Source: CAUTNH01 sp963540225 (GTDB taxonomy: Bacteria; Bacillota_I; Bacilli_A; Acholeplasmatales; Acholeplasmataceae). Taken from it: a DNA stretch of 21,001 nt. Below the pieces are notes generated by a model. That model did no database searches, was not told the origin of the DNA, and saw nothing but the letters and a program-made list of their open reading frames with translations. Positions 1-7,446 of the stretch are shown piece by piece. The number at the start of each line of letters is the position of its first letter. The first letter of the stretch is position 1. The stretch covers positions 1-21,001 of the forward strand of contig CAUTNH010000012.1 of assembly GCA_963540225.1 (NCBI GenBank), in the 5' to 3' direction. Both the position numbers and the translations under genes were made by a program.

Positions 1-578
1 GACCACATTCTAATTTCATCAGGACTTGCAAGTCTAATTTTAAAATGTGAAAATGTTTTATTACCAAAACCATCTCTTTTAATATCTTGTTTTATTCTTT
101 TTTGAACATCTATTTCAGCAGATTCTTTTTGATTTTTAATCATCTCATAGTGAGCATCATAATCATAATAAGATAGTGCTGAAATTTGATAGAATTCTAA
201 AACATTATTTATCTCATCAATATATTTTTTCTCAACTCTTATAATTGAGTAAAGCTCTGATCTATTTCTTTGTAAAACTGCTAATAAATCAGATGTTGAT
301 TTAATATCATTTTCTTTTAAATGTTTAATTAACTCATCACTTAGAGAAAGAAATGATAAATTACTAGGAATGCCATTTTTTCTAAATACATCAATTATTT
401 CATCTATTACAGATGTAGTAATTTTTTCATCTCTAAAAAGCATTGTTTTATAATTATCAATTGTGTAATGATCTGCATCAGCTAGTGTATCAATGCCAGA
501 TAAATGTAGTTTATTTTTAGCATCTTCACTAATTTCTAAATCATAAATTGAAATGTCTAATTTTCTTTCATTACTCAT
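1..578 (-). CDS. rpoC: DNA-directed RNA polymerase beta-prime subunit, N-terminal part, with unusual alphaCTD-like extension (truncated by window edge)
   Basis: Catalytic beta-prime subunit of RNA polymerase; 192 complete codons are visible and the gene runs off the window. The canonical beta-prime start is recognisable only at residues 179-192 (FKIRLASPDEIRMW, matching the family's KIGLASP-IR-WS opening). The preceding ~175 residues are extra. Residues ~8-70 (YDLEISEDAKNKL, then SGIDTLAD) and ~73-132 (LSLSDELIKHLK, then DIKSTSDLL, then KKYIDEI) each follow the helix-hairpin-helix pattern of the alpha-subunit C-terminal domain. A charged helical linker (~133-175) joins them to the polymerase body. 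The start codon overlaps the rpoB stop (TAATG), and AGAGG lies 9 nt upstream inside rpoB, so this start is well supported. No ribosome binding site precedes the internal Met at 146. The gene identity is certain; the domain assignment is my pattern match. Confidence 0.93.
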   Translation of the reverse strand, partial: MSNERKLDISIYDLEISEDAKNKLHLSGIDTLADADHYTIDNYKTMLFRDEKITTSVIDEIIDVFRKNGIPSNLSFLSLSDELIKHLKENDIKSTSDLLAVLQRNRSELYSIIRVEKKYIDEINNVLEFYQISALSYYDYDAHYEMIKNQKESAEIDVQKRIKQDIKRDGFGNKTFSHFKIRLASPDEIRMW

Positions 579-3500
579 TATCTCTTACCTCTAAATCTTG
601 GCTTATCAGTTACAAGTGATTTAATTACCTCATTTTCACCTGTTTCGCTATTTACAAGCTCAACATATAAACCTAGCGCTTGAAGTTCTCTTGTTAAAAC
701 TCTAAAACTTTCAGGTAAACTTGATTTAGGAATTTCACGACCTGCGGTTATAGCACTATATACATTATTTCTTCCCATCATATCATCTGATTTAACAGTA
801 AGCATTTCTTGCAAAGTATAGGCTGCTCCATATGCATAAAGTGCCCATACCTCCATCTCACCAAATCTTTGACCACCATTTTGAGCCTTACCGCCCATTG
901 GTTGTTGAGTTGTAAGTGAATAAGGACCTACTGCTCTTGCGTGAAGTTTATCATCAACCATATGTGAAAGTTTAATCATATACATTGTTCCAACAGATAT
1001 CTTATTATTATAAGGTTCACCAGTTCTACCATCATATAATGTAATTTTTCCATCAAGTGATACATCTGCTTCTTTCATAATATCAACTAATTCTTTATCA
1101 TCTACACCGTCAAAAACCGGAGTGGCTATTTTTATTCCTAATTTTTTAGCAGCATAGCCAAGATGGATTTCAAGAATCTGACCAATATTCATACGTGATG
1201 GAACACCCAATGGATTAAGCATTATATCAATTGGTCTTCCATCTTCTGTATATGGCATATCTTCACGTGGAAGTATTTTAGATATAACACCTTTATTACC
1301 GTGTCTACCTGCCATTTTATCTCCTTCACGGATTTTCCTTTTCTTAGCAACATAAACTTTAATTGATTCATTAACTCCTGCCGGAAGTGGAGCGGTTTTT
1401 TTAGTTAGATATTGATAATCTTGTACAACACCACCACCACCGTGTGGGATCCTAAGTGATGAATCACGATAGTCTTTGGCTTTTTCACCTATAATTGCCT
1501 CAATTAGTTTTTCAGCAGGTGTTGGTTCAAGCATACCTTTTGGTTCAATTTTACCAACTAAAATATCACCTTCATTTACTTCCCAACCACGAATTACAAT
1601 ACCACGCTCATCAAGTTGTTTAACTGCATCTGCTGAAACGTTTGGAACATCACGAGTGATTTCTTCTTTACTTGATGTTTGACGATGATCTTTTGTTTGT
1701 ATTTCATAGCAATCAATATGAACAGATGTATAAACATCATCTTTAACTAAATCCTCACACATAATAACAGCATCCTCATAGTTATAACCTTCCCATGTCA
1801 TGAATGCAACTGTTACATTTCTTCCAAGCGCAAGTTCACCCTTATCAGTTGATGGACCATCTGCAATAACTTCACCTTTATCAACCCAATCGCCATATTT
1901 TACAATTGGTTTTTGAAGTACGCATGTATCTTGATTAGATCTTTCAAAGTTTATTAGATTATAATCATCTTCTTTAGTATATCCTAAATCAGATAGTCTT
2001 TGTGCCTGTTCAAAAGTAAATTTTTTCTTAGGCGAATAAATTACTTCATCACCTATTTTAATCTCTTTATCAGGTTCATTTGTTATTCTTATTTTTCTTG
2101 CATCAGCATATGTTATATATCCTGATGAATTTGCAACAAGTGTTGCTCCTGAATCTTTTGCAACTTTATGCTCAATACCAGTTCCAACAATTGGCGAATC
2201 AGGTTTAATTAAAGGAACTGCTTGACGCTGCATGTTTGCACCCATTAGTGCACGGCTTGCATCATCGTGCTCCAAAAAAGGAATTGTTGCAGTTGCAACT
2301 GATACAATTTGTTTAGGTGATACGTCCATATATTGAACATCATTTGCATCAAATATTGCAGTTTCACCATTTAATCTACCGATTACTTTATCAGATATTA
2401 TTGTTCCATCTTTATCAATTTCAGTAGAAGCAGATGCAATAACTGCTCCTTGTTCTTCGGTTGCAGTTAATCTTTTTAATTCTTTTGATACTTTAGGATT
2501 TTTGCCATCTTGTTTTTTAACAACTAGATAAGGTGTTTGAATAAATCCAAATTTATCAACAGATGAATAAGATGCAAGTGATGAGATAAGACCAATTGAT
2601 TGACCTTCTGGTGTTTCAATTGGACATATTCTTCCATAGTGAGTATTGTGAACATCTCTTACATCAATACCTGCTCTATCACGTGATAACCCACCAGTTC
2701 CTAATGCTGAAATTCTTCTTTTTTGAGTAAGTTCTGATAGTGGATTTGTTTGATCCATAAATTGTGATAATTGAGATGAACCAAAAAATAGTCTCATTGC
2801 AGCAACAAGTGGAGTTGTATTTATTAAATTAGCAGGAGCAATTTCTCCGGCCGATACTGTTGTCATTTTATCTATAATATTTTTTTCAGTTCTTGCGAGA
2901 CCAACTCTAAACTGGTTTTTCAAAAGTTCACCAATAAGACGAAGTCTTCTGTTTCCTAAATGATCAATATCATCAACACTTCCAACACCATCATGTAAAT
3001 TTAAATAATAACTTACACCTGCTAAAATATCAGAAATTGTTATATATATTTTATTTTCTCTTTGATCATTTCCTATAATACTAATTGTTTTTGTTTTTCC
3101 TGTTTCATCATTTTTAACATTAACTCTAATTGCCTCAACAAAAACATCTTCACGAACTTTTTCTTTTTCAAAAACATTACCAGTTAAAAAGTATTTAGCA
3201 ATTTCATCTTCAATGTTGTCTTTGTTTTCTCTTAATATTCTTAATACTTCATCATCTACTTTAGTATCTTTTTCAACTAAAACTTCACCTGTATTTATAT
3301 TTAAGATATTATCCTTTGAAAAAAGTCCGTCTTTTTTCTCATACGCAAAAATATGCTCTTCCTGTAAGTTTTGCAAACTATTTTCTTTTTTTATTGCACA
3401 TATTCTAAATACAGATCTATTTTTCTTAATTAAATCAACTACATCTTTTGTAACAACTGTTCCAGCCTTTAAAATTGAACCATCATTTAATTTATAATCA

Positions 3501-4378
3501 GTTGCAATAGTTGTATTTATAATACGATTTGAAAAATCAAGCTTAGTATTAAATTTATATCTACCTACCTCACTTAGGTCATATCTTCTTTTATCAAATA
3601 GGCGTGATCTTATGAATTGTCTAGCGTTAAATGCCGATACTCTTTCACCACTACGAAGCTTAGAATAAATTTCAACAACCGCTAAATCAGGTGTTTTAGT
3701 ATCTTCATCTTTAACAATTGTATCTATTAAAAGTTCTTTACCAAATAATTGATTTATTTCATCATCAGTTGCAAGACCAAGCGCACGCAAAAATGTAGTT
3801 AAAAAAATCTTTTTAGATCTATCAACCTTTGCATAAAATAACTTCTTAGAACCCATTTCAAACTCAATCCAAGCACCACGAGTTGGAATCATTTGTCCTG
3901 TATATTTATATTGGTTTACCTTTTTATCAAGTTCACTTGCAAAATATGCACCAGCAGAACGAATAATTTGAGATACAATAACTCTTTCTGCGCCATTTAT
4001 TATAAATGTTCCTGTTGGTGTCATACAAGGAAGATCGCAAAGTAAAACAGTACTTTCTTTTATCTCTCCTGTTAGTGTATTTTCAAGTTTTGCTTGAGCA
4101 AATAATTGTCTTGAATATGTAAGATCCATTTTTTTAGCAGAACTAATTGATTGTTTTGGAGATTCTATAATTGGTTTATCAAAATATAATCTCATAGTTC
4201 CTTGACTATCCTCGATAGGTGAAATTTCATGCAATAATTCTTCAATATCTTCTTCTAAAAATTTCTTGAATGAATTTGTTTGCATTTCTAATAAATATGG
4301 AAGTTCAATATCATAATACATTCTTGAGTAATTTCTTCTTTTGGCCTGTTTTCCATATTCTACTACTTTATAACTCAT
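578..4378 (-). CDS. rpoB: DNA-directed RNA polymerase beta subunit
   Basis: Beta subunit of the core RNA polymerase, 1266 residues, somewhat longer than the ~1190 of Bacillus subtilis before that protein's acidic tail. Landmarks are the rifampicin-pocket stretch FFGSSQLSQFMDQ, the CPIETPEGQSIGLI segment, the GANMQRQAVPL motif and the GDKMAGRHGNKGV active-site motif. The two active-site lysines fall at about K1021 and K1029 (E. coli K1065/K1073). Extra length appears to sit near residues 330-420, a charged helical stretch. Residue 552 is Gln (CAA, 2723-2725) where most bacteria have the rifampicin-contact His (E. coli H526), and Thr replaces the Pro eight residues later. AAGGAG lies 8 nt upstream of the ATG. 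The gene follows the methyltransferase by 26 nt and couples to rpoC through a TAATG overlap. I see no own promoter. Confidence 0.98.
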   Translation of the reverse strand: MSYKVVEYGKQAKRRNYSRMYYDIELPYLLEMQTNSFKKFLEEDIEELLHEISPIEDSQGTMRLYFDKPIIESPKQSISSAKKMDLTYSRQLFAQAKLENTLTGEIKESTVLLCDLPCMTPTGTFIINGAERVIVSQIIRSAGAYFASELDKKVNQYKYTGQMIPTRGAWIEFEMGSKKLFYAKVDRSKKIFLTTFLRALGLATDDEINQLFGKELLIDTIVKDEDTKTPDLAVVEIYSKLRSGERVSAFNARQFIRSRLFDKRRYDLSEVGRYKFNTKLDFSNRIINTTIATDYKLNDGSILKAGTVVTKDVVDLIKKNRSVFRICAIKKENSLQNLQEEHIFAYEKKDGLFSKDNILNINTGEVLVEKDTKVDDEVLRILRENKDNIEDEIAKYFLTGNVFEKEKVREDVFVEAIRVNVKNDETGKTKTISIIGNDQRENKIYITISDILAGVSYYLNLHDGVGSVDDIDHLGNRRLRLIGELLKNQFRVGLARTEKNIIDKMTTVSAGEIAPANLINTTPLVAAMRLFFGSSQLSQFMDQTNPLSELTQKRRISALGTGGLSRDRAGIDVRDVHNTHYGRICPIETPEGQSIGLISSLASYSSVDKFGFIQTPYLVVKKQDGKNPKVSKELKRLTATEEQGAVIASASTEIDKDGTIISDKVIGRLNGETAIFDANDVQYMDVSPKQIVSVATATIPFLEHDDASRALMGANMQRQAVPLIKPDSPIVGTGIEHKVAKDSGATLVANSSGYITYADARKIRITNEPDKEIKIGDEVIYSPKKKFTFEQAQRLSDLGYTKEDDYNLINFERSNQDTCVLQKPIVKYGDWVDKGEVIADGPSTDKGELALGRNVTVAFMTWEGYNYEDAVIMCEDLVKDDVYTSVHIDCYEIQTKDHRQTSSKEEITRDVPNVSADAVKQLDERGIVIRGWEVNEGDILVGKIEPKGMLEPTPAEKLIEAIIGEKAKDYRDSSLRIPHGGGGVVQDYQYLTKKTAPLPAGVNESIKVYVAKKRKIREGDKMAGRHGNKGVISKILPREDMPYTEDGRPIDIMLNPLGVPSRMNIGQILEIHLGYAAKKLGIKIATPVFDGVDDKELVDIMKEADVSLDGKITLYDGRTGEPYNNKISVGTMYMIKLSHMVDDKLHARAVGPYSLTTQQPMGGKAQNGGQRFGEMEVWALYAYGAAYTLQEMLTVKSDDMMGRNNVYSAITAGREIPKSSLPESFRVLTRELQALGLYVELVNSETGENEVIKSLVTDKPRFRGKR

Positions 4379-4404
4379 TTTACACGCTCCTTATAATTAA
4401 GAGT

Positions 4405-4995
4405 TTAATTTTTAGCCATAATAATAAAATAACCCTTTTTCTTTTTTAAAATGGCTACATCTTTATAAATTGTTTTTAAATATTCAAAACTTGAATTTGC
4501 CCCTTTATCTTTGGCAATAACAAAAAGACAAACTCCATCATCTGTGAGATGATTTTTACTATCTTTATAAAATGAAAATAACTTTTCTTTTCCTATCCTT
4601 ATTGGTGGATTTGATATTATGAGATTAAATTTTTTATCTATGTCATTAAAAAAATTGCTTTCTTTAAAAATAATATCTACACTGTTTTTAAAAGCATTTT
4701 TCCTTGCAAAATCCAGCGCTCTTTTATTTATATCGATTGCTGTTATTTTCATATTAGGATAAAATTTCTTTAAAAATATAGAAATTACACCATACCCACA
4801 CCCACAATCTATGCATTCTTTTATATTATCAAGATTAGGTAAGTATGTAAGAAGAACTTCTGTGCCAACATCTACTTTTCTTTTTGAAAAAATTCCGCCA
4901 GATGTTTCAAATACAATTTTTGTATTTTTTATTATTTTAAAAAAGTTATTACTTTCATTTTTTATACTATCATCGTTTTCAAAATAATGACTCAT
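4405..4995 (-). CDS. RsmC/YbxB-like class I SAM-dependent methyltransferase (probable 16S rRNA guanine-N2 methyltransferase)
   Basis: A 196-residue protein with a Rossmann-type methyltransferase fold. The SAM-binding motif I is CIDCGCGYGVIS (around residues 62-73), an acidic residue ends the next strand (ITAIDIN), and the catalytic NPPIR motif is intact (SNPPIRIGKEK), typical of base N-methyltransferases of the MTS/RsmC family. The N-terminal segment IFSKRKVDVGTEVLL matches the YbxB group. In Bacillus subtilis ybxB occupies the same place between rplL and rpoB, which supports orthology. I chose the ATG at 4995 because AAAGGA sits 7 nt upstream. The longer frame from a TTG at 5019 would start inside the terminator stem. 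An intrinsic terminator separates it from rplL, so expression of this gene and rpoB probably depends on readthrough. The target guanine cannot be read from sequence. Confidence 0.88.
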   Translation of the reverse strand: MSHYFENDDSIKNESNNFFKIIKNTKIVFETSGGIFSKRKVDVGTEVLLTYLPNLDNIKECIDCGCGYGVISIFLKKFYPNMKITAIDINKRALDFARKNAFKNSVDIIFKESNFFNDIDKKFNLIISNPPIRIGKEKLFSFYKDSKNHLTDDGVCLFVIAKDKGANSSFEYLKTIYKDVAILKKKKGYFIIMAKN

Positions 4996-5014
4996 TTTAT
5001 TTTCCTTTATAAAC

Positions 5015-5044
5015 GACAAAAAGCCTAATTTAAAATTAGGCTTT
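5015..5044 (-). terminator. Intrinsic terminator/attenuator between rplL and the methyltransferase
   Basis: An 11-bp perfect stem (5020-5030 with 5034-5044; arms AAGCCTAATT and AATTAGGCTT) with a 3-nt loop, followed on the minus strand by a TTTT-rich tract. It lies 37 nt after the rplL stop and just before the methyltransferase/rpoB/rpoC genes. It is placed to make ribosomal stalk protein mRNA more abundant than polymerase mRNA, as in other bacteria with a partial terminator after rplL. Confidence 0.85.
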
Positions 5045-5081
5045 AATAATTTGTGATTAAAATATTTTATTTAATAATAAA

Positions 5082-5456
5082 TTATTGTAATTCAACTTTA
5101 GCACCAGCTGCTTCAAGTTCTTGTTTTAATTTATTAGCATCGTCATTGTTAAGACCTTCTTTAATAGTTGAATTAGCTGTTTCAACTAATGTTTTAGCCT
5201 CAGCAAGTCCAAGACCTGTTGCAGTTCTAACAACTTTAATAACATTAATTTTATTTTCGCCAAAGCTTTTTAAAATAACATTAAATGCTGATTTTTCCTC
5301 AGCTGCTGGAGCACCCGCTTGAGCAGGACCTGCTACTGCAACTGCACTTGGATCAACACCAAATTCTTCTTTTAATGCTTCAACTAAATCGTTGATTTCA
5401 ACTAATGTCATTGTTTTTAACGCTGCTATAAAATCTTTTTTAGATATTTTTGCCAT
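5082..5456 (-). CDS. rplL: 50S ribosomal protein L7/L12
   Basis: Stalk protein of the large subunit that recruits and activates translational GTPases; multiple copies bind L10. The 124 residues match the family length. An N-terminal dimerisation helix pair (residues 1-33) is followed by an Ala/Gly/Pro-rich hinge (AVAGPAQAGAPAAEEK, around 39-54) and the conserved C-terminal domain (FNVILKSFGENKINVIKVVR, then GLGLAEAKTLVE). AGGAGG is 7 nt before the ATG. It lies 14 nt downstream of rplJ, the standard pairing, and is followed by a terminator. Confidence 0.98.
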   Translation of the reverse strand: MAKISKKDFIAALKTMTLVEINDLVEALKEEFGVDPSAVAVAGPAQAGAPAAEEKSAFNVILKSFGENKINVIKVVRTATGLGLAEAKTLVETANSTIKEGLNNDDANKLKQELEAAGAKVELQ

Positions 5457-5470
5457 TTTATTTCCTCCTA

Positions 5471-5974
5471 TTAATTATTTTCCTTTTCTTTTATTTCTTT
5501 TAACATATTAAGTCCAATCGTAAGACTTCTAACTGGTGAAAGAAGTCCAACTGCAAGTTGAGTAAGTAGCACATCTTTTGATGGAATATTCGCAAGTTTT
5601 TCAATATATGCTTTATCAACTTCTAAATTTTCAACAACTCCACTTGTTATAACAACCTTAGAGTTATCTTTTGCATAATCGCTTAACGCTTTTGCACCAA
5701 CTACAACATCATCATAGCTTATTGCAAGTGCTTTTGCTCCAACAAAATCTTTTGCAAAATTTTTATAGCCAAGGCTTTCTGCTGCTCTTTTTGAAATATT
5801 ATTTTTAAAAATTTTTATCTCACAATTTTTATCATGAAGATCTTTTCTTAAATTTGTTAAATCAAATACAGTTAAACCTGGATAATCAAAAGCAATAATT
5901 GCTTTTGCTTTTTCAAATTTTTGCGCAAGTTCCTTTACGGATTCTTTTTTCTTTTCAATTGCCTTTACGCTCAT
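5471..5974 (-). CDS. rplJ: 50S ribosomal protein L10
   Basis: Base of the ribosomal stalk; it binds 23S rRNA through its N-terminal globular domain and L7/L12 dimers through its C-terminal helix. At 167 residues it is the usual Bacillota size. The N-terminus (AIEKKKESVKELAQKFEKAK) and the domain around FDYPGLTVFDLTNLRKDL are typical, and the C-terminal helix (SLTIGLNMLKEIKEKENN) is the L12-docking segment. GGAGG sits 4 nt before the ATG. It is preceded by an L10-type attenuator leader (see 5990-6090), so synthesis is probably autoregulated by the L10-L12 complex binding its own mRNA. Confidence 0.98.
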   Translation of the reverse strand: MSVKAIEKKKESVKELAQKFEKAKAIIAFDYPGLTVFDLTNLRKDLHDKNCEIKIFKNNISKRAAESLGYKNFAKDFVGAKALAISYDDVVVGAKALSDYAKDNSKVVITSGVVENLEVDKAYIEKLANIPSKDVLLTQLAVGLLSPVRSLTIGLNMLKEIKEKENN

Positions 5975-5989
5975 ATTTCCTCCAATCCT

Positions 5990-6090
5990 AAAATAAATAA
6001 AAACTCTTTAATCCAAAGAAAAAAGAGTTCAAAATTTAATAAACCTCGGTAGGATATTAAGTCTTTCAACCCCTACTTTCTTTGGCAATA
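5990..6090 (-). promoter_or_regulatory. L10 leader: autoregulatory mRNA element upstream of rplJ
   Basis: The rplA-rplJ gap has the layout of the L10 leader known in Bacillota. On the minus strand GTAGG (6072-6076) pairs with CCTAC (6049-6053), the latter within CCTACCGAGG, a sequence I recall as the conserved core of this leader. An outer 9-nt segment CCAAAGAAA (6077-6085) is perfectly complementary to TTTCTTTGG (6013-6021), which lies in the loop of the downstream terminator hairpin. Folding of the outer helix should therefore compete with the terminator. The ligand, the L10-L12 complex, is inferred from the family. Confidence 0.8.
5993..6029 (-). terminator. Attenuator terminator inside the L10 leader
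   Basis: An 8-bp stem, AACTCTTT (6022-6029) with AAAGAGTT (6002-6009), carries a 12-nt loop and is followed on the minus strand by TTTATTTATTTT. It ends about 18 nt before the rplJ start. The loop holds the TTTCTTTGG segment that can pair with the 5' part of the leader. Confidence 0.7.
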
Positions 6091-6092
6091 TT

Positions 6093-6782
6093 TTATTTAA
6101 TTGTTTCTATATCAAGTTTAATTCCTGGTCCCATTGTTGATGATACAGTTATTGAATTTATATAACTACCTTTTAGGGTTGCTGGTTTTAATTTTATAAT
6201 ATGTCTTACAAAAGATTGAATATTTTCACAAACCTTATTTACATCAAATGAAATTAAACCAACAGGTATTTGAATATTTCCAAGTTTATCAACTGAGAAT
6301 TCAACTTTACCAGCCTTAACCTCTTCAATAGCTTTTTTAATATCAACTGCTACTGTTCCAGTTTTTGGATTAGGCATTAAACCACGTGGTCCTAATACCT
6401 TTCCAAGCGGTCCTAGTTTTGGCATCATCTTTGGTGTTGCCACCATTACATCAAAATCAAGCCAACCTTTTTTTATTTTGTCTAAAATTTCATCACTTCC
6501 AACAAAATCTGCACCTGCTTCTTTAGCACTTTTTTCATCAGCACCATCACATAGAGCACAAACTTTTTTCTTTTTTCCTGTTCCATGTGGTAAATTAAAT
6601 GCTCCACGTAAATTTTGTTCTGCTTTTTTTGAATTTAGACTTGTTTTAATAGCAAGTTCAACAGTCGCATCAAATTTAGTATAACTTAGTTTTTTGTTTA
6701 ATTCAACTGCTTCTTGTAAAGGGTATAATTTCATCTTTTCATAGCCTTTACTTGCTTCTTGGTATTTTTTACCTCTTTTCAT
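6093..6782 (-). CDS. rplA: 50S ribosomal protein L1
   Basis: L1-stalk protein of the 50S subunit, involved in E-site tRNA release and a translational repressor of the L11/L1 operon in other bacteria. It has 229 residues, the normal length. Recognisable segments are the N-terminal KRGKKYQEASKGYEK, TKFDATVELAIK, RGAFNLPHGTGKKKKV, GWLDFDVMVATPKMMPKLG, LGPRGLMPNPKTGTV and the C-terminal STMGPGIKLD. The ATG at 6782 was chosen because it starts exactly where relatives start and has AGGAGG 4 nt upstream. An in-frame ATG at 6806 lies upstream of that ribosome binding site. A stem-loop resembling an L1 site overlaps the gap to rplK. Confidence 0.98.
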   Translation of the reverse strand: MKRGKKYQEASKGYEKMKLYPLQEAVELNKKLSYTKFDATVELAIKTSLNSKKAEQNLRGAFNLPHGTGKKKKVCALCDGADEKSAKEAGADFVGSDEILDKIKKGWLDFDVMVATPKMMPKLGPLGKVLGPRGLMPNPKTGTVAVDIKKAIEEVKAGKVEFSVDKLGNIQIPVGLISFDVNKVCENIQSFVRHIIKLKPATLKGSYINSITVSSTMGPGIKLDIETIK

Positions 6783-6795
6783 ATAGCCTCCTAAA

Positions 6796-6825
6796 ATGTG
6801 GTCCAAGCGGGATTTCCTCCCACAT
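6796..6825 (-). promoter_or_regulatory. L1-site-like stem-loop before rplA
   Basis: On the minus strand ATGTGG pairs with CCACAT (6820-6825 with 6796-6801) around an asymmetric inner region containing GAGGAAATCC and CTTGGA. It lies just upstream of the rplA ribosome binding site. Its order, GTGG, GGA, TCC, then GACCAC, closely matches the stem-loop before rplK at 7289-7313, so both could bind L1. This is inference from the similarity of the two sites and the known L1 autoregulation. Confidence 0.6.
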
Positions 6826-6835
6826 ATTTAGAACC

Positions 6836-7261
6836 TTAATCTTCAATTGTTATGCCCATATTTTTAGCAGTTCCCTCTAATATCTTAGATGCTGCTTTTA
6901 CGTCATAGGCATTCAAATCACGCATTTTTAACTCTGCAAGTTTTTCAAGTTCACTTCTTTTAATTGTTGCAACTTTCTTAGAATTAGGTTCTCCTGAACC
7001 TTTCTCAATTTTGCAAGCCTTTTTTAAAAGATCACTTGCCGGCGGTGTTTTAGTAACGAAAGAATAACTTCTATCCTCATAAACACTAATTACAACAGGC
7101 ACAACATATCCGATTTGATCTTTTGTTCTATCATTGAACTCTTTGATAAATGCCGGGATATTAACTTGTGCTTGACCTAGGGCAGGTCCAACAGGTGGTG
7201 CAGGTGTTGCTTGACCAGCAGGAATTTGTAATTTAACTTCTTTTACAACTTTTTTAGCCAT
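6836..7261 (-). CDS. rplK: 50S ribosomal protein L11
   Basis: GTPase-centre protein that binds 23S rRNA with the stalk base and is needed for RelA activation in other bacteria. It has 141 residues, the standard size. The N-terminal domain shows the proline-rich PAGQATPAPPVGPALGQ segment. The C-terminal RNA-binding domain ends with KMRDLNAYDVKAASKILEG and a conserved GTAKNMGI tail. The ATG at 7261 has AGGAGG 6 nt upstream. Another ATG six nt earlier abuts that ribosome binding site and is rejected. It is the first gene after a strong promoter; secE and nusG, commonly just upstream, are absent from this side. Confidence 0.98.
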   Translation of the reverse strand: MAKKVVKEVKLQIPAGQATPAPPVGPALGQAQVNIPAFIKEFNDRTKDQIGYVVPVVISVYEDRSYSFVTKTPPASDLLKKACKIEKGSGEPNSKKVATIKRSELEKLAELKMRDLNAYDVKAASKILEGTAKNMGITIED

Positions 7262-7288
7262 ACACATCCTCCTTCATTATATAAGCTT

Positions 7289-7313
7289 GTGGTCTACGGA
7301 ATAATCCTACCAC
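7289..7313 (-). promoter_or_regulatory. L1-site-like stem-loop in the rplK leader
   Basis: On the minus strand GTGGT (7309-7313) pairs with ACCAC (7289-7293), enclosing GGA and TCC around a TTAT loop and an unpaired GTAG side. It lies in the 5' untranslated region, 28 nt before the rplK ATG. In E. coli L1 represses the L11-L1 mRNA by binding a leader that mimics its rRNA site; the same role is inferred here. Confidence 0.6.
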
Positions 7314-7340
7314 TACGGTGTGTTTTTCAACAGCTTTTAT

Positions 7341-7369
7341 ATAATATCATTTTAGGTATAAAAAGTCAA
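7341..7369 (-). promoter_or_regulatory. Promoter of the rplK-rplA(-rplJ-rplL) operon
   Basis: On the minus strand TTGACT (7364-7369), a 17-nt spacer and TATTAT (7341-7346) form a near-consensus sigma-70/sigma-A promoter. A run of T directly upstream of the -35 could act as an UP-like element. The predicted start is near 7334, giving a leader of about 70 nt that includes the L1-site-like stem-loop. Confidence 0.85.
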
Positions 7370-7446
7370 AAAAAATACCTGAGAAAATTCAAACTCAAGT
7401 CTAGTTGATATTGACTAGAATTAAAATACATAATCGCCAATAATTC

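Noticed and set aside
4405..5019. Longer methyltransferase starting with a TTG at 5019
   Set aside because: That start falls within the terminator stem, and the ribosome binding site AAAGGA is correctly spaced for the ATG at 4995.
7400..7419. Stem TCTAGT/ACTAGA after the 346-residue exported-protein gene as a terminator
   Set aside because: Only six firm base pairs and no T tract on either strand, so it does not qualify as an intrinsic terminator.
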